A stretch of DNA of 64,000 nucleotides from Hydractinia symbiolongicarpus (Eukaryota; Cnidaria; Hydrozoa; Anthoathecata; Hydractiniidae): contig NC_079877.1 in assembly GCF_029227915.1 (NCBI RefSeq), positions 4,900,001-4,964,000 of the forward strand, written 5' to 3'. A model generated the notes under the pieces. The model was given only the letters and a program-made list of their open reading frames with translations, was not told the DNA's origin and ran no database searches. Shown here piece after piece: positions 22,647-36,750 of this stretch. The stretch's first letter is position 1; every line of letters begins with the position of its first letter. Both the position numbers and the translations under genes were made by a program.

Positions 22647-25081
22647 CCTGCGATTTCCCGTAAATCCTGGACTCGGCCCGTATAGTCAAAAGTATACAAA
22701 GAAAGTACCAAGGGAGTAAACTAATTTCCCAAACGATTTTTTAAATTATTATTTCACCACTAAAGCCCATGATACTTGTAGTTTTTAAAAATGTTTTCAT
22801 TTTTGATGAGACGCTGAATAAAAGAAGTTTAATCGCCGGCAAACGAAAACCCGCGACTTCCCGTAAATCCCGGGCTTGGCCCGTATAGTCAAAAGTATAC
22901 AAAGATAGTACCCAGGGAGTAAATTCATTTCCCGAACGATTTTTTAATTCATTTTTTCACCACTAAAACGTATAAGACTTGTAGTTTTCAAAAATGTTTT
23001 CATTTTTGATGAGACGCTGAATAAAAGAAGTTTAATCGCCGGCAAAAGAAATCCCGCGATTTCCCGTAAATCCCGGGCTTGGCCCGTATAGTCGAATGTA
23101 TACAAAGAAAGTACCCAGGAAGTAAACTCATTTCCCGAACGATTTTTTAAATTTTTTTTCCACCACTAAAACGCATGAGACTTGTAGTTTTCAAAAATGT
23201 TTTCATTTTTGATGAGACGCTGAATAAAAAAAGTTTAATCGCCGGCAAACGAAAACCCGCGACTTCCCGTAAATCCCGGGCTTGGCCCGTATAGTCAAAA
23301 GTATACAAAGATAGTACCCAGGGAGTAAACTCATTTCCCGAACGATTTTTTAATTCATTTTTTCACCACTAAAACGCAAGAGACTTGTAGTTTTCAAAAA
23401 TGTTTTTATTTTTGATAAGACGCTGAATAAAAGAAGTTTAATCGCGGGCAAACGAAAACCTGCGATTTCCCGTAAATCCTGGACTCGGCCCGTATAGTCA
23501 AAAGTATACAAAGAAAGTACCAAGGGAGTAAACTAATTTCCCAAACGATTTTTTAAATTATTATTTCACCACTAAAGCCCATGATACTTGTAGTTTTTAA
23601 AAATGTTTTCATTTTTGATGAGACGCTGAATAAAAGAAGTTTAATCGCCGGCAAACGAAAACCCGCGATTTCCCGTAAATCCCGGGCTTGGCCCGTATAG
23701 TCGAATGTATACAAAGAAAGTACCCAGGAAGTAAACTCATTTCCCGAACGATTTTTTAAATTTTTTTTTCACCACTAAAACGCATGAGACTTGTAGTTTT
23801 CAAAAATGTTTTCATTTTTGATGAGACGCTAAATAAAAAAAGTTTAATCGCCGGCAAACGAAAACCCGCGACTTCCCGTAAATCCCGGGCTTGGCCCGTA
23901 TAGTCAAAAGTATACAAAGATAGTACCCAGGGAGTAAACTCATTTCCCGAACGATTTTTTAATTCATTTTTTCACCACTAAAACGCATGAGACTTGTAGT
24001 TTTCAAAAATGTTTTCATTTTTGATAAGACGCTGAATAAAAGAAGTTTAATCGCCGGCAAACGAAAACCTGCGATTTCCCGTAAATCCTGGACTCGGCCC
24101 GTATAGTCAAAAGTATACAAAGAAAGTACCAAGGGAGTAAACTAATTTCCCAAACGATTTTTTAAATTATTATTTCACCACTAAAGCCCATGATACTTGT
24201 AGTTTTTAAAAATGTTTTCATTTTTGATGAGACGCTGAATAAAAGAAGTTTAATCGCCGGCAAACGAAAACCCGCGACTTCCCGTAAATCCCGGGCTTGG
24301 CCCGTATAGTCAAAAGTATACAAAGATAGTACCCAGGGAGTAAATTCATTTCCCGAACGATTTTTTAATTCATTTTTTCACCACTAAAACGTATAAGACT
24401 TGTAGTTTTCAAAAATGTTTTCATTTTTGATGAGACGCTGAATAAAAGAAGTTTAATCGCCGGCAAACGAAATCCCGCGATTTCCCGTAAATCCCGGGCT
24501 TGGCCCGTATAGTCGAATGTATACAAAGAAAGTACCCAGGAAGTAAACTCATTTCCCGAACGATTTTTTAAATTTTTTTTTCACCACTAAAACGCATGAG
24601 ACTTGTAGTTTTCAAAAATGTTTTCATTTTTGATGAGACGCTGAATAAAAAAAGTTTAATGGCCGGCAAACGAAAACCCGCGACTTCCCGTAAATCCCGG
24701 GCTTGGCCCGTATAGTCAAAAGTATACAAAGATAGTACCCAGGGAGTAAACTCATTTCCCGAACGATTTTTTAATTCATTTTTTCACCACTAAAACGCAA
24801 GAGACTTGTAGTTTTCAAAAATGTTTTTATTTTTGATAAGACGCTGAATAAAAGAAGTTTAATCGCGGGCAAACGAAAACCTGCGATTTCCCGTAAATCC
24901 TGGACTCGGCCCGTATAGTCAAAAGTATACAAAGAAAGTACCAAGGGAGTAAACTAATTTCCCAAACGATTTTTTAAATTATTATTTCACCACTAAAGCC
25001 CATGATACTTGTAGTTTTTAAAAATGTTTTCATTTTTGATGAGACGCTGAATAAAAGAAGTTTAATCGCCGGCAAACGAAA
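22240..25081. repeat. 1421 bp seven-monomer tandem duplication
   Basis: Copies about 22240-23660 and 23661-25081, offset 1421. Private markers line up exactly: CATGATACTTG (G of GATAC at 22771 and 24192, and at 23583 and 25004), CGCAAGAGAC (about 23377 and 24798) and ATCGCGGGCAAACG (about 23440 and 24861). The copies differ at a few sites, such as GGCAAAAGAAATCC in copy 1 and TTTAATGGCCGG in copy 2. Confidence 0.85.
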
Positions 25082-26411
25082 ACCCGCGATTTCCCGTAAA
25101 TCCCGGGCTTGGCCCGTATAGTCAAAAGTATACAAAGAAAGTTCCCAGGGAGTGAACTCATTTCCCGAACGATTTTTTAAATTTCTTTTTCACCACTAAA
25201 ACGCATGAGACTTGTAGTTTTTAAAAATGTTTTCATTTTTGATGAGACGCTGAATAAAAGAAGTTTAATCGCCGGCAAATGAAAACCTACGATTTTCCGT
25301 AAATCCTGGACTCGGCCCGTATAGTCAAAAGTATACAAAGAAAGTACCCAGGGAGTAAACTCATTTCCCGAACGATTTTTTATATTATTTTTTTACCACT
25401 AAACGCATGAGACTTGTAGTTTTCAAAAATATTTTCATATTTGATGGGACGCTGATTAAAAGAAGTTTAATCGCCGGCACACAAAAATCCGCGATTTCCC
25501 GTAAATCCCGTGCTTGACCCGTATAGTCAAAAGTATACAAAGAAAGTACCCAGGGAGTAAACTCATTTCCCGAACGATTTATTAAATTACTTTTTCACCA
25601 CTAAAACGGATGAGACATGTAGTTTTTAAAAATGTTTTCATTTTTGATGAGACGCTGAATAAAAGAAGTTTAATCGCCGGCAAACGAAAATCTGCGATTT
25701 CCCGTAAATCCCGGACTCGGCCCGTATAGTCAAAAGTATACAAAGAAAGTACCCAGGTAGTAAACTCATTTCCCAAACGATTTTTTAAATTATTATTTCA
25801 CCACTAAAACGCATGAGACTTTTAGTTTTCAAGAATGTTTTCATTTTTGATGAGACGCTGAATAAAAGCAGTTTAATCGCCGGCAAACGAAAACCCGCGA
25901 TTTCCCGTAAATCCCGGCTTGGCCCGTATAGTCAAAAGTATACAAAGAAAGTACCCAGGGAGTAATATCATTTCCCGAACGATTTTTTAAATTATTTTTT
26001 CACCACTAAAACGCATGAGACTTGTAGTTTTCAAAAATGTTTTCATTTTTGATGAGACGCTGAATAAAAGCAGTTTAATCGCCGGCAAACGAAAACCTGC
26101 AATTTCCCTAAATCCCGGACTCGGCCCGTATAGTCGAATGTATACAAACAAAGTACCCTGTGAGTAAACTCATTTCCCGAACGATTTTTTAAATTATTTT
26201 TTCACCACTAAAACGGATAAGACTTGTAGTTTTTAAAAATGTGTTCAATTTTGATGAGACGCTGAATAAAAGAAGTTTAATCGCCGGCAAACGAAAACCT
26301 GCGATTTCCCGCAAATCCCGGGCTTGGCTCGTATAGTCCAAAGTATACAAAGAAAGTACCCAGGGAGTAAACTCATTTCCCGAACGATTTTTTATATTAT
26401 TTTTTCACCAC
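25082..26411. repeat. Array segment resembling 8.7-9.7 kb
   Basis: Six to seven monomers that follow the sequence order of 8.7-9.7 kb at offset 16416, including GAAAGTTCCCAGGGAG, CATATTTGATGGGACG, GGCACACAAAAATCC and ACGATTTATTAAATTAC. The match ends near 26134, where GTCGAATG replaces GTCAAAAG. GTAATATCATTTCC at about 25965 is a rare variant also seen at about 29205. No gene. Confidence 0.75.
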
Positions 26412-28607
26412 TAAAACGCATGAGACTTGTAGTTTTCAAAAATGTTTTCATTTTTGATTAGACGCTTAATGAAAGAGGTTTAATCGCCGGAAAACGAAAA
26501 CCCGCGATTTCCCGTAAATCCCGGGCTTGGCCCGTATAGTCGAATGTATACAAACAAAGTACCCTGTGAGTAAACTCATTTCCAGAACGATTTTTTAAAT
26601 TATTTTTTCACCACTAAAACGGATAAGACTTGTAGTTTTTAAAAATGTGTTCAATTTTGATGACACGCTGAATAAAAGAAGTTTAATCGCCGGCAAACGA
26701 AAACCTGCGATTTCCCTAAATCCCGGACTCGGCCCGTATAGTCAAAAGTATACAAAGGAAGTAACCAGGGAGTAAACTCATTTCCAGAACGATTTTTTAA
26801 ATTATTTTTTCACCACTAAAACGGATAAGACTTGTAGTTTTTAAAAATGTGTTCAATTTTGATGAGACGCTGAATAAAAGAAGTTTAATCGCCGGCAAAC
26901 GAAAACCCGCGATTTCCCGCAAATCCCGGGCTTGGCCCGTATAGTCCAAAGTATACAAAGAAAGTACCCAGGGAGTAAACTCATTTCCCGAACGATTTTT
27001 TATATTATTTTTTTACCACTAAATGCATGAGACTTGTAGTTTTCAAAAATGTTTTTATTTTTGATGAGACGCTGAATAAAAGAAGTTTAATCGCCGGGAA
27101 ACGAACACCCGCGATTTCCCGTAAATCCCGGGCTTGGCCCGTATAGTCAAAAGTATAAAAAGAAAGTACCCAGGGAGTAAACTCATTTCCCGAACGATTT
27201 TTTAAATTACTTTTTCACCACTAAAACGCATGAGACTTGTAGTTTTTGAAAATGTTTTCATTTTTGATGAGACGCTGAATAAAAGAAGTTTAATCGCCGG
27301 CAAACGAAAACCTGCGATTTCCCGTAAATCCTGGACTCGGCACGTATAGTCAAAAGTATACAAAGAAAGTACCCAGGGAGTAAACTCATTTCCCGAACGA
27401 TTTTTTAAATTACTTTTTCACCACTAAAACGCATGAGACTTGTAGTTTTTGAAAATGTTTTCATTTTTGATGAGACGCTTAATGAAAGAGGTTTAATCGC
27501 CGGCAAACGAAATCCGGCGTTTTCCCGTAAATCCGGGGCTTGGCCCGTATAGTCGAATGTATACAAAGAAAGTACCCAGGGAGTAAACTCATTTCCCGAA
27601 CGATTTTTTAAAAATTTTTTTCACCACTAAAACGCATGAGACTTGTAGTTTTCAAAAATGTTTTCATTTTTGATTAGACGCTTAATGAAAGAGGTTTAAT
27701 CGCCGGAAAACGAAAACCCGCGATTTCCCGTAAATCCCGGGCTTGGCCCGTATAGTCGAATGTATACAAACAAAGTACCCTGTGAGTAAACTCATTTCCA
27801 GAACGATTTTTTAAATTATTTTTTCACCACTAAAACGGATAAGACTTGTAGTTTTTAAAAATGTGTTCAATTTTGATGACACGCTGAATAAAAGAAGTTT
27901 AATCGCCGGCAAACGAAAACCTGCGATTTCCCTAAATCCCGGACTCGGCCCGTATAGTCAAAAGTATACAAAGGAAGTAACCAGGGAGTAAACTCATTTC
28001 CAGAACGATTTTTTAAATTATTTTTTCACCACTAAACCGGATAAGACTTGTAGTTTTTAAAAATGTGTTCAATTTTGATGAGACGCTGAATAAAAGAAGT
28101 TTAATCGCCGGCAAACGAAAACCCGCGATTTCCCGCAAATCCCGGGCTTGGCCCGTATAGTCCAAAGTATACAAAGAAAGTACCCAGGGAGTAAACTCAT
28201 TTCCCGAACGATTTTTTATATTATTTTTTTACCACTAAATGCATGAGACTTGTAGTTTTCAAAAATGTTTTTATTTTTGATGAGACGCTGAATAAAAGAA
28301 GTTTAATCGCCGGGAAACGAACACCCGCGATTTCCCGTAAATCCCGGGCTTGGCCCGTATAGTCAAAAGTATAAAAAGAAAGTACCCAGGGAGTAAACTC
28401 ATTTCCCGAACGATTTTTTAAATTACTTTTTCACCACTAAAACGCATGAGACTTGTAGTTTTTGAAAATGTTTTCATTTTTGATGAGACGCTGAATAAAA
28501 GAAGTTTAATCGCCGGCAAACGAAAACCTGCGATTTCCCGTAAATCCTGGACTCGGCACGTATAGTCAAAAGTATACAAAGAAAGTACCCAGGGAGTAAA
28601 CTCATTT
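26412..28607. repeat. 1216 bp six-monomer tandem duplication (about 1.8 copies)
   Basis: Sequence from about 26412 recurs from about 27628 at offset 1216. Shared private markers are GATTAGACGCTT (about 26456 and 27672), GATGACACGCTG (26655 and 27871), AAGGAAGTAACCAGG and CACTAAATGCATGAG (27021 and 28237). Homology ends where TTTCCCAAACG (about 28607) faces TTTCCCGAACG (about 27391). Part of it, about 27858-28750, also matches 30897-31789 at offset 3039. Confidence 0.82.
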
Positions 28608-31082
28608 CCCAAACGATTTTTTAAATTATTATTTCACCACTAAAACGCATGAGACTTGTAGTTTTCAAGAATGTTTTCATTTTTGATGAGACGCTGAATA
28701 AAAGCAGTTTAATCGCCGGCAAACGAAAACCCGCGATTTCCCGTAAATCCCGGGTTTGGCACGTATAGTCGAATGTATACAAAGAAAGTACCCTGTGAGT
28801 AAACTCATTTCCAGAACGGTTTTTTAAATTATTTTTTCACCACTAAAACGCATAAGACTGGTAGTTTTTAAAAATGTTTTCATTTTTGATGAGACGCTGA
28901 ATAAAAGAAGTTTAATCGCCGGCAAACGAAAACCCGCGATTTCCCGTAAATCCCGGCTTGGCCCGTATAGTCAAAAGTATACAAAGAAAGTACCCAGGGA
29001 GTAAACTCATTTCCCGAACGATTTTTTAAATTATTTTTTCACCACTAAAACGCATGAGACTTGTAGTTTTCAAAAGTATTTTCATTTTTCATGAGACGCT
29101 TAATGAAAGAGGTTTAATCGCCGGCAAACGAAATCCCGCGTTTTCCCGTAAATCCGGGGCTTGGCCCGTATAGTCGAAGTATACAAAGAAAGTACCCAGG
29201 GAGTAATATCATTTCCCGAACGATTTTTTAAATTATTTTTTCACCACTAAAACGCATGAGACTTGTAGTTTTCAAAAATGTTTTCATTTTTGATGAGACG
29301 CTGAATAAAAGCAGTTCAATCGCCGGCAAACGAAAACCTGCAATTTTCCTAAATCCCGGGCTCGGCCCGTATAGTCAAAAGTATACAAAGAAAGTACCAA
29401 GGGAGTAAACTCATTTCCAGAACGATTTTTTAAATTATTTTTTCACCACTAAAACGCATGAGACTTGTAGTTTTTAAAAATGTTTTCATTTTTGATGAGA
29501 CGCTGAATAAAAGGAGTTTAATCGCCGGCAAACGAAAGCCGGCGATTTCCCGTAAATCCCGAGCTCGGCCCGTATAGTCAAAAGTATACAAAGAAAGTAT
29601 CCAGGGAGTAAACTCATTTCCCGAACGATTTTTTATATTATTTTTTTACCACTAAACGCATGAGACTTGTAGTTTTCAAAAATATTTTCATATTTATGGG
29701 ACGCTGAATAAAAGAAGTTTAATCGCCGGCAAACGAAAATCCGCGATTTCCCATAAATCCCGGACTCGGCCCGTATAGTCAAAAGTATAGAAAGAAAGTA
29801 CCCAGGGAGTAAACTCATTTCCCGAACGATTTTTTAAATTATTTTTTCACCACTAAAACGCACGAGACTTGTAGTTTTCAAAAATGTTTTCATTTTTGAT
29901 GAGACGCTTAATGAAAGAGGTTTAATCGCCGGCAAACGAAATCCCGCGTTTTCCCGTAAATCCGGGGCTTGGCCCGTATAGTCGAATGTATACAAAGAAA
30001 GTACCCAGGGAGTAAACTCATTTCCCGAACGATTTTTTAAAATTTTTTTTCACCACTAAAACGCATGAGACTTGTAGTTTTCAAAAATGTTTTCATTTTT
30101 GATGAGACGCTTAATGAAAGAGGTTTAATCGCCGGAAAACGAAAACCCGCGATTTCCCGTAAATCCCAGGCTTGGCCCGTATAGTCGAATGTATACAAAC
30201 AAAGTACCCTGTGAGTAAACTCATTTCCCGAACGATTTTTTAAATTATTTTTTCACCACTAAAACGGATAAGACTTGTAGTTTTTAAAAATGTGTTCAAT
30301 TTTGATGAGACGCTGAATAAAAGAAGTTTAATCGCCGGCAAACGAAAACCCGCGATTTCCCGCAAATCCCGGGCTTGGCCCGTATAGTCCAAAGTACACA
30401 AAGAAAGTACCCAGGGAGTAAACCCATTTCCCGAACGATTTTTTATATTATTTTTTCACCACTAAAACGCACGAGACTTGTAGTTTTCAAAAATGTTTTC
30501 ATTTTTGATGAGACGCTTAATGAAAGAGGTTTAATCGCCGGCAAACGAAATCCCGCGTTTTCCCGTAAATCCGGGGCTTGGCCCGTATAGTCGAATGTAT
30601 ACAAAGAAAGTACCCAGGGAGTAAACTCATTTCCCGAACGATTTTTTAAAATTTTTTTTCACCACTAAAACGCATGAGACTTGTAGTTTTCAAAAATGTT
30701 TTCATTTTTGATGAGACGCTTAATGAAAGAGGTTTAATCGCCGGAAAACGAAAACCCGCGATTTCCCGTAAATCCCGGGCTTGGCCCGTATAGTTGAATG
30801 TATACAAACAAAGTACCCTGTGAGTAAACTCATTTCCAGAACGATTTTTTAAAATTTTTTTTTCACCACTAAAACGCATGAGACTTGTAGTTTTCAAAAA
30901 TGTTTTCAATTTTGATGACACGCTGAATAAAAGAAGTTTAATCGCCGGCAAACGAAAACCTGCGATTTCTCTAAATCCCGGACTCGGCCCGTATAGTCAA
31001 AAGTATACAAAGAAAGTAACCAGGGAGTAAACTCATTTCCAGAACGATTTTTTAAATTATTTTTTCACCACTAAAACGGATA
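28608..31082. repeat. Mixed-subtype array segment
   Basis: About twelve monomers without an internal tandem period that I can see. It contains CCCGGGTTTGGCACG, GTAATATCATTTCC, GAAAGTATCCAGG, CATATTTATGGGACG and several GCGTTTTCCCG monomers. The first 1.1 kb is nearly repeated at the right end of the window (62.6-64.0 kb). No gene. Confidence 0.75.
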
Positions 31083-31083
31083 A

Positions 31084-34000
31084 GACTTGTAGTTTTTAAA
31101 AATGTGTTCAATTTTGATGAGACGCTGAATAAAAGAAGTTTAATCGCCGGCAAACGAAAACCCGCGATTTCCCGCAAATCCCGGGCTTGGCCCGTATAGT
31201 CCAAAGTATACAAAGAAAGTACCCAGGGAGTAAACTCATTTCCCGAACGATTTTTTATATTATTTTTTTACCACTAAATGCATGAGACTTGTAGTTTTCA
31301 AAAATGTTTTTATTTTTGATGAGACGCTGAATAAAAGAAGTTTAATCGCCGGGAAACGAACACCCGCGATTTCCCGTAAATCCCGGGCTTGGCCCGTATA
31401 GTCAAAAGTATAAAAAGAAAGTACCCAGGGAGTAAACTCATTTCCCGAACAATTTTTTAAATTACTTTTTCACCACTAAAACGCATGAGACTTGTAGTTT
31501 TTGAAAATGTTTTCATTTTTGATGAGACGCTGAATAAAAGAAGTTTAATCGCCGGCAAACGAAAACCTGCGATTTCCCATAAATCCTGGACTCGGCACGT
31601 ATAGTCAAAAGTATACAAAGAAAGTACCCAGGGAGTAAACTCATTTCCCAAACGATTTTTTAAATTATTATTTCACCACTAAAACGCATGAGACTTGTAG
31701 TTTTCAAGAATGTTTTCATTTTTGATGAGACGCTGAATAAAAGCAGTTTAATCGCCGGCAAACGAAAACCCGCGATTTCCCGTAAATCCCGGCTTGGCCC
31801 GTATAGTCAAAAGTATACATAGAAAGTACCCAGGGAGTAAACTCATTTCCCGAACGATTTTTTAAATTATTTTTTCACCACTAAAACGCATGAGACTTGT
31901 AGTTTTCAAAAGTATTTTCATTTTTGATGAGACGCTTAATGAAAGAGGTTTAATCGCCGGCAAACGAAATCCCGCGTTTTCCCGTAAATCCGGGGCTTGG
32001 CCCGTATAGTCGAAGTATACAAAGAAAGTACCCAGGGAGTAAACTCATTTCCCGAACGATTTTTTAAATTTTTTTTTCACCACTAAAACGCATGAGACTT
32101 GTAGTTTTCAAAAATGTTTTTATTTTTGATGAGACGCTTAATGAAAGAGGTTTAATCGCTGGAAAACGAAAACCCGCGATTTCCCGTAAATCCCGGGCTT
32201 GGCCCGTATAGTCGAATGTATACAAAGAAAGTACCCTGTGAGTAAACTCATTTCCAGAACGTTTTTTTAAATTATTTTTTCATCACTAAAACGCATAAGA
32301 CTGGTAGTTTTCAAAAATGTTTTGATTTTTGATGAGACGCTGAATAAAAGCAGTTTAATCGCCGGCAAACGAAAACCTGCGATTTCCCTAAATCCCGGAC
32401 TCAGCCCGTATAGTCAAAAGTATACAAAGAAAGTACCCAGGGAGTAAACTCATTTCCAGAACGATTTTTTAAATTATTTTTTCACCACTAAAACGCATAA
32501 GACTTGTAGTTTTTAAAAATGTGTTCATTTTTGATGAGACGCTGAATAAAAGAAGTTTAATCGCCGGCAAACGAAAACCCGCGATTTCCCGTAAATCCCG
32601 GGCTTGGCCCGTATAGTCAAAAGTATACAAAGAAAGTACCCAGGGAGTAAACTCATTTCCCGAACGATTTTTTATATTATTTTTTTACCACTAAACGCAT
32701 GAGACTTGTAGTTTTCAAAAATGTTTTCATTTTTGCTAAGACGCTGAATAAAAGAAGTTTGATCGCCGGGAAACGAAAACCCGCGATTTCCCGCAAATCC
32801 CGGGCTTGGCCCGTATAGTCCAAAGTATAAAAAGAAAGTACGCAGGGAGTAAACTCATTTCCCGAACGATTTTTTAAATTACTTTTTCACCACTAAAACG
32901 CATCAGACTTGTAGTTTTTGAGAATGTTTTCATTTTTGATGAGACGCTGAATAAAAGAAGTTTAATCGCCGGCAAACGAAAACCTGCGATTTCCCGTAAA
33001 TCCTGGACTCGGCACGTATAGTCAAAAGTATACAAAGAAAGTACCCAGGGAGTAAACTCATTTCCCAAACGATTTTTTAAATTATTATTTCACCACTAAA
33101 ACGCATGAGACTTGTAGTTTTCAAGAATGTTTTCATTTTTGATGAGACGCTGAATAAAAGCAGTTTAATCGCCGGCAAACGAAAACCCGCGATTTCCCGT
33201 AAATCCCGGCTTGGCCCGTATAGTCAAAAGTATACAAAGAAAGTACCCAGGGAGTAAACTCATTTCCCGAACGATTTTTTAAATTATTTTTTCACCACTA
33301 AAACGCATGAGACTTGTAGTTTTCAAAAGTATTTTCATTTTTGATGAGACGCTTAATGAAAGAGGTTTAATCGCCGGCAAACGAAATCCCGCGTTTTCCC
33401 GTAAATCCGGGGCTTGGCCCGTATAGTCGAAGTATACAAAGAAAGTACCCAGGGAGTAAACTCATTTCCCAAACGATTATTTAAATTTTTTTTTCACCAC
33501 TAAAACGCATGAGACTTGTAGTTTTCAAAAATGTTTTTATTTTTGATGAGACGCCTAATGAAAGAGGTTTTATCGCCGGAAAACGAAAACCCGCGATTTC
33601 CCGTAAATCCCGGGCTTGGCCCGTATAGTCAAAAGTATACAAAGAAAGTACCCAGGGAGTAAACTCATTTCCCGAACGATTTTTTATATTATTTTTTTAC
33701 CACTAAACGCATGAGACTTGTAGTTTTCAAAAATGTTTTCATTTTTGCTAAGACGCTGAATAAAAGAAGTTTGATCGCCGGGAAACGAAAACCCGCGATT
33801 TCCCGCAAATCCCGGGCTTGGCCCGTATAGTCCAAAGTATAAAAAGAAAGTACGCAGGGAGTAAACTCATTTCCCGAACGATTTTTTAAATTACTTTTTC
33901 ACCACTAAAACGCATCAGACTTGTAGTTTTTGAAAATGTTTTCATTTTTGATGAGACGCTGAATAAAAGAAGTTTAATCGCCGGCAAACGAAAACCTGCG

Positions 34001-36750
34001 ATTTCCCGTAAATCCTGGACTCGGCACGTATAGTCAAAAGTATACAAAGAAAGTACCCAGGGAGTAAACTCATTTCCCAAACGATTTTTTAAATTATTAT
34101 TTCACCACTAAAACGCATGAGACTTGTAGTTTTCAAGAATGTTTTCATTTTTGATGAGACGCTGAATAAAAGCAGTTTAATCGCCGGCAAACGAAAACCC
34201 GCGATTTCCCGTAAATCCCGGCTTGGCCCGTATAGTCAAAAGTATACAAAGAAAGTACCCAGGGAGTAAACTCATTTCCCGAACGATTTTTTAAATTATT
34301 TTTTCACCACTAAAACGCATGAGACTTGTAGTTTTCAAAAGTATTTTCATTTTTGATGAGACGCTTAATGAAAGAGGTTTAATCGCCGGCAAACGAAATC
34401 CCGCGTTTTCCCGTAAATCCGGGGCTTGGCCCGTATAGTCGAAGTATACAAAGAAAGTACCCAGGGAGTAAACTCATTTCCCAAACGATTATTTAAATTT
34501 TTTTTTCACCACTAAAACGCATGAGACTTGTAGTTTTCAAAAATGTTTTTATTTTTGATGAGACGCCTAATGAAAGAGGTTTTATCGCCGGAAAACGAAA
34601 ACCCGCGATTTCCCGTAAATCCCGGGCTTGGCCCGTATAGTCGAATGTATACAAAGAAAGTACCCTGTGAGTAAACTCATTTCCAGAACGTTTTTTTAAA
34701 TTATTTTTTCACCACTAAAACGCATAAGACTGGTAGTTTTCAAAAATGTTTTGATTTTTGATGAGACGCTGAATAAAAGCAGTTTAATCGCCGGCAAACG
34801 AAAACCTGCGATTTCCCTAAATCCCGGACTCGGCCCGTATAGTCAAAAGTATACAAAGAAAGTACCCAGGGAGTAAACTCATTTCCAGAACGATTTTTTA
34901 AATTATTTTTTCACCACTAAAACGCATAAGACTTGTAGTTTTTAAAAATGTGTTCATTTTTGATGAGACGCTGAATAAAAGAAGTTTAATCGCCGGCAAA
35001 CGAAAACCCGCGATTTCCCGTAAATCCCGGGCTTGGCCCGTATAGTCAAAAGTATACAAAGAAAGTACCCAGGGAGTAAACTCATTTCCCGAACGATTTT
35101 TTATATTATTTTTTTACCACTAAACGCATAAGACTTGTAGTTTTCAAAAATGTTTTCATTTTTGCTGAGACGCTGAATAAAAGAAGTTTGATCGCCGGGA
35201 AACGAAAACCCGCGATTTCCCGTAAATCCTGGGCTTGGCCCGTATAGTCAAAATTATACAAAGAAAGTACCCAGGGAGTAAACTCATTTCCTGAACGATT
35301 TTTTAAATTACTTTTTCACCACTAAAACGCATGAGACTTGTAGTTTTTAAAAATGCTTTCATTTTTAATTAGACGCTAAATAAAAGAAGTTTAATCGCCG
35401 GCAAACGAAAACCTGCGATTTCCCGTAAGTCCTGGACTCGGCCCGTATAGTCAAAAGTATACAAAGAAAGTACCCAGGGAGTAAACTCATTTCCCAAACG
35501 ATTATTTAAATTATTATTTCACCACTAAAACGCATGAGACTTGTAGTTTTCAAGAATGTTTTCATTTTTGATGAGACGCTGAATAAAAGCAGTTTAATCG
35601 CCGGCAAACGAAAACCCGCGATTTCCCGTAAATTCCGGACTCGGCCCGTATAGTCAAAAGTATACAAAGAAAGTACCCCGGGTGTAAACTCATTTCCCGA
35701 ACGATTTTTTAAATTTTTTTTTCACCACTAAAACGCATGAGACTTGTAGTTTTCAAAAATGTTTTCATTTTTGATGAGGCGCTTAATGAAAGAGGTTCAA
35801 TCGCCGGAAAACGAAATCCCGCGATTTCCCGTAAATCCCGGGCTTGGCCCGTATAGTCGAATGTATACAAAGAAAGTACCCTGTGAGAAAACTCATTTCC
35901 AGAACGATTTTTTAAATTAATTTTTCACCACTAAAACGCATAAGACTTGTAGTTTTCAAATATGTTTTGATTTTTGATGAGACGCTGAATAAAAGCAGTT
36001 TAATCGCCGGCAAACGAAAACCTGCGATTTCCCTAAATCCCGGACTCGGCCCGTACAGTCAAAAGTATACAAAGAAAGTACCCAGGGAGTAAACTCATTT
36101 CCCGAACGATTTTTCATATTATTTTTTTACCACTAAACGCATGAGACTTGTAGTTTTCAAAAATGTTTTCATATTTATGGGACGCTGAATAAAAGAAGTT
36201 TAATCGCCGGCAAACGAAAATCCGCGATTTCCCGTAAATCCCGGACTCGGCCCGTATAGTCAAAAGTATAGAAAGAAAGTACCCAGGGAGTAAACTCATT
36301 TCCTGAACGATTTTTTAAATTATTTTTTCACCACTAAAACGCATAAGACTTGTAGTTTTTAAAAATGTGTTCATTTTTGATGAGACGCTAAATAAAAGAA
36401 GTTTAATCGCCGGCAAACGAAAACCCGCGATTTCCCGTAAATCCCGGGCTTGGCCCGTATAGTCAAAAGTATACAAAGAAAGTACCCAGGGAGTAAACTC
36501 ATTTCCCGAACGATTTTTTATATTATTTTTTTACCACTAAACGCATGAGACTTGTAGTTTTCAAAAATGTTTTCATCTTTGCTGAGACGCTGAATAAAAG
36601 AAGTTTAATCGCCGGGAAACGAAAACCCGCGATTTCCCGTAAATCCCGGGCTCGGCCCGTATAGTCAAAAGTATACAAAGAAAGCACCCAGGGAGTAAAC
36701 TCATTTCCCGAACGATTTTTTATATTATTTTTTTACCACTAAACGCATGA
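31084..36750. repeat. 5667 bp higher-order unit, copy A (28 monomers)
   Basis: The largest tandem unit in the window. It starts inside a GACTTGTAG element (31084) and ends in CATGA (36750), directly followed by copy B starting at the same GACTTGTAG position (36751). Copies A and B differ only at scattered single bases, for example TTTTTGAGAATG at about 32918 in A against TTTTTGAAAATG in B. Within copy A the string from about 32640 to 33640 is itself repeated at about 1012 bp spacing; the GCTAAGACGCTG markers lie at about 32736 and 33748. Confidence 0.88.

Noticed and set aside
35790-35806. tRNA-like internal promoter B box in monomers with GAGGTTCAATCGCC (also near 45710 and 47328)
   Set aside because: It resembles GGTTCAA only by a single C in place of T in the common GGTTTAATCGCC. 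No A box lies at a suitable distance, and no cloverleaf or terminator is evident.
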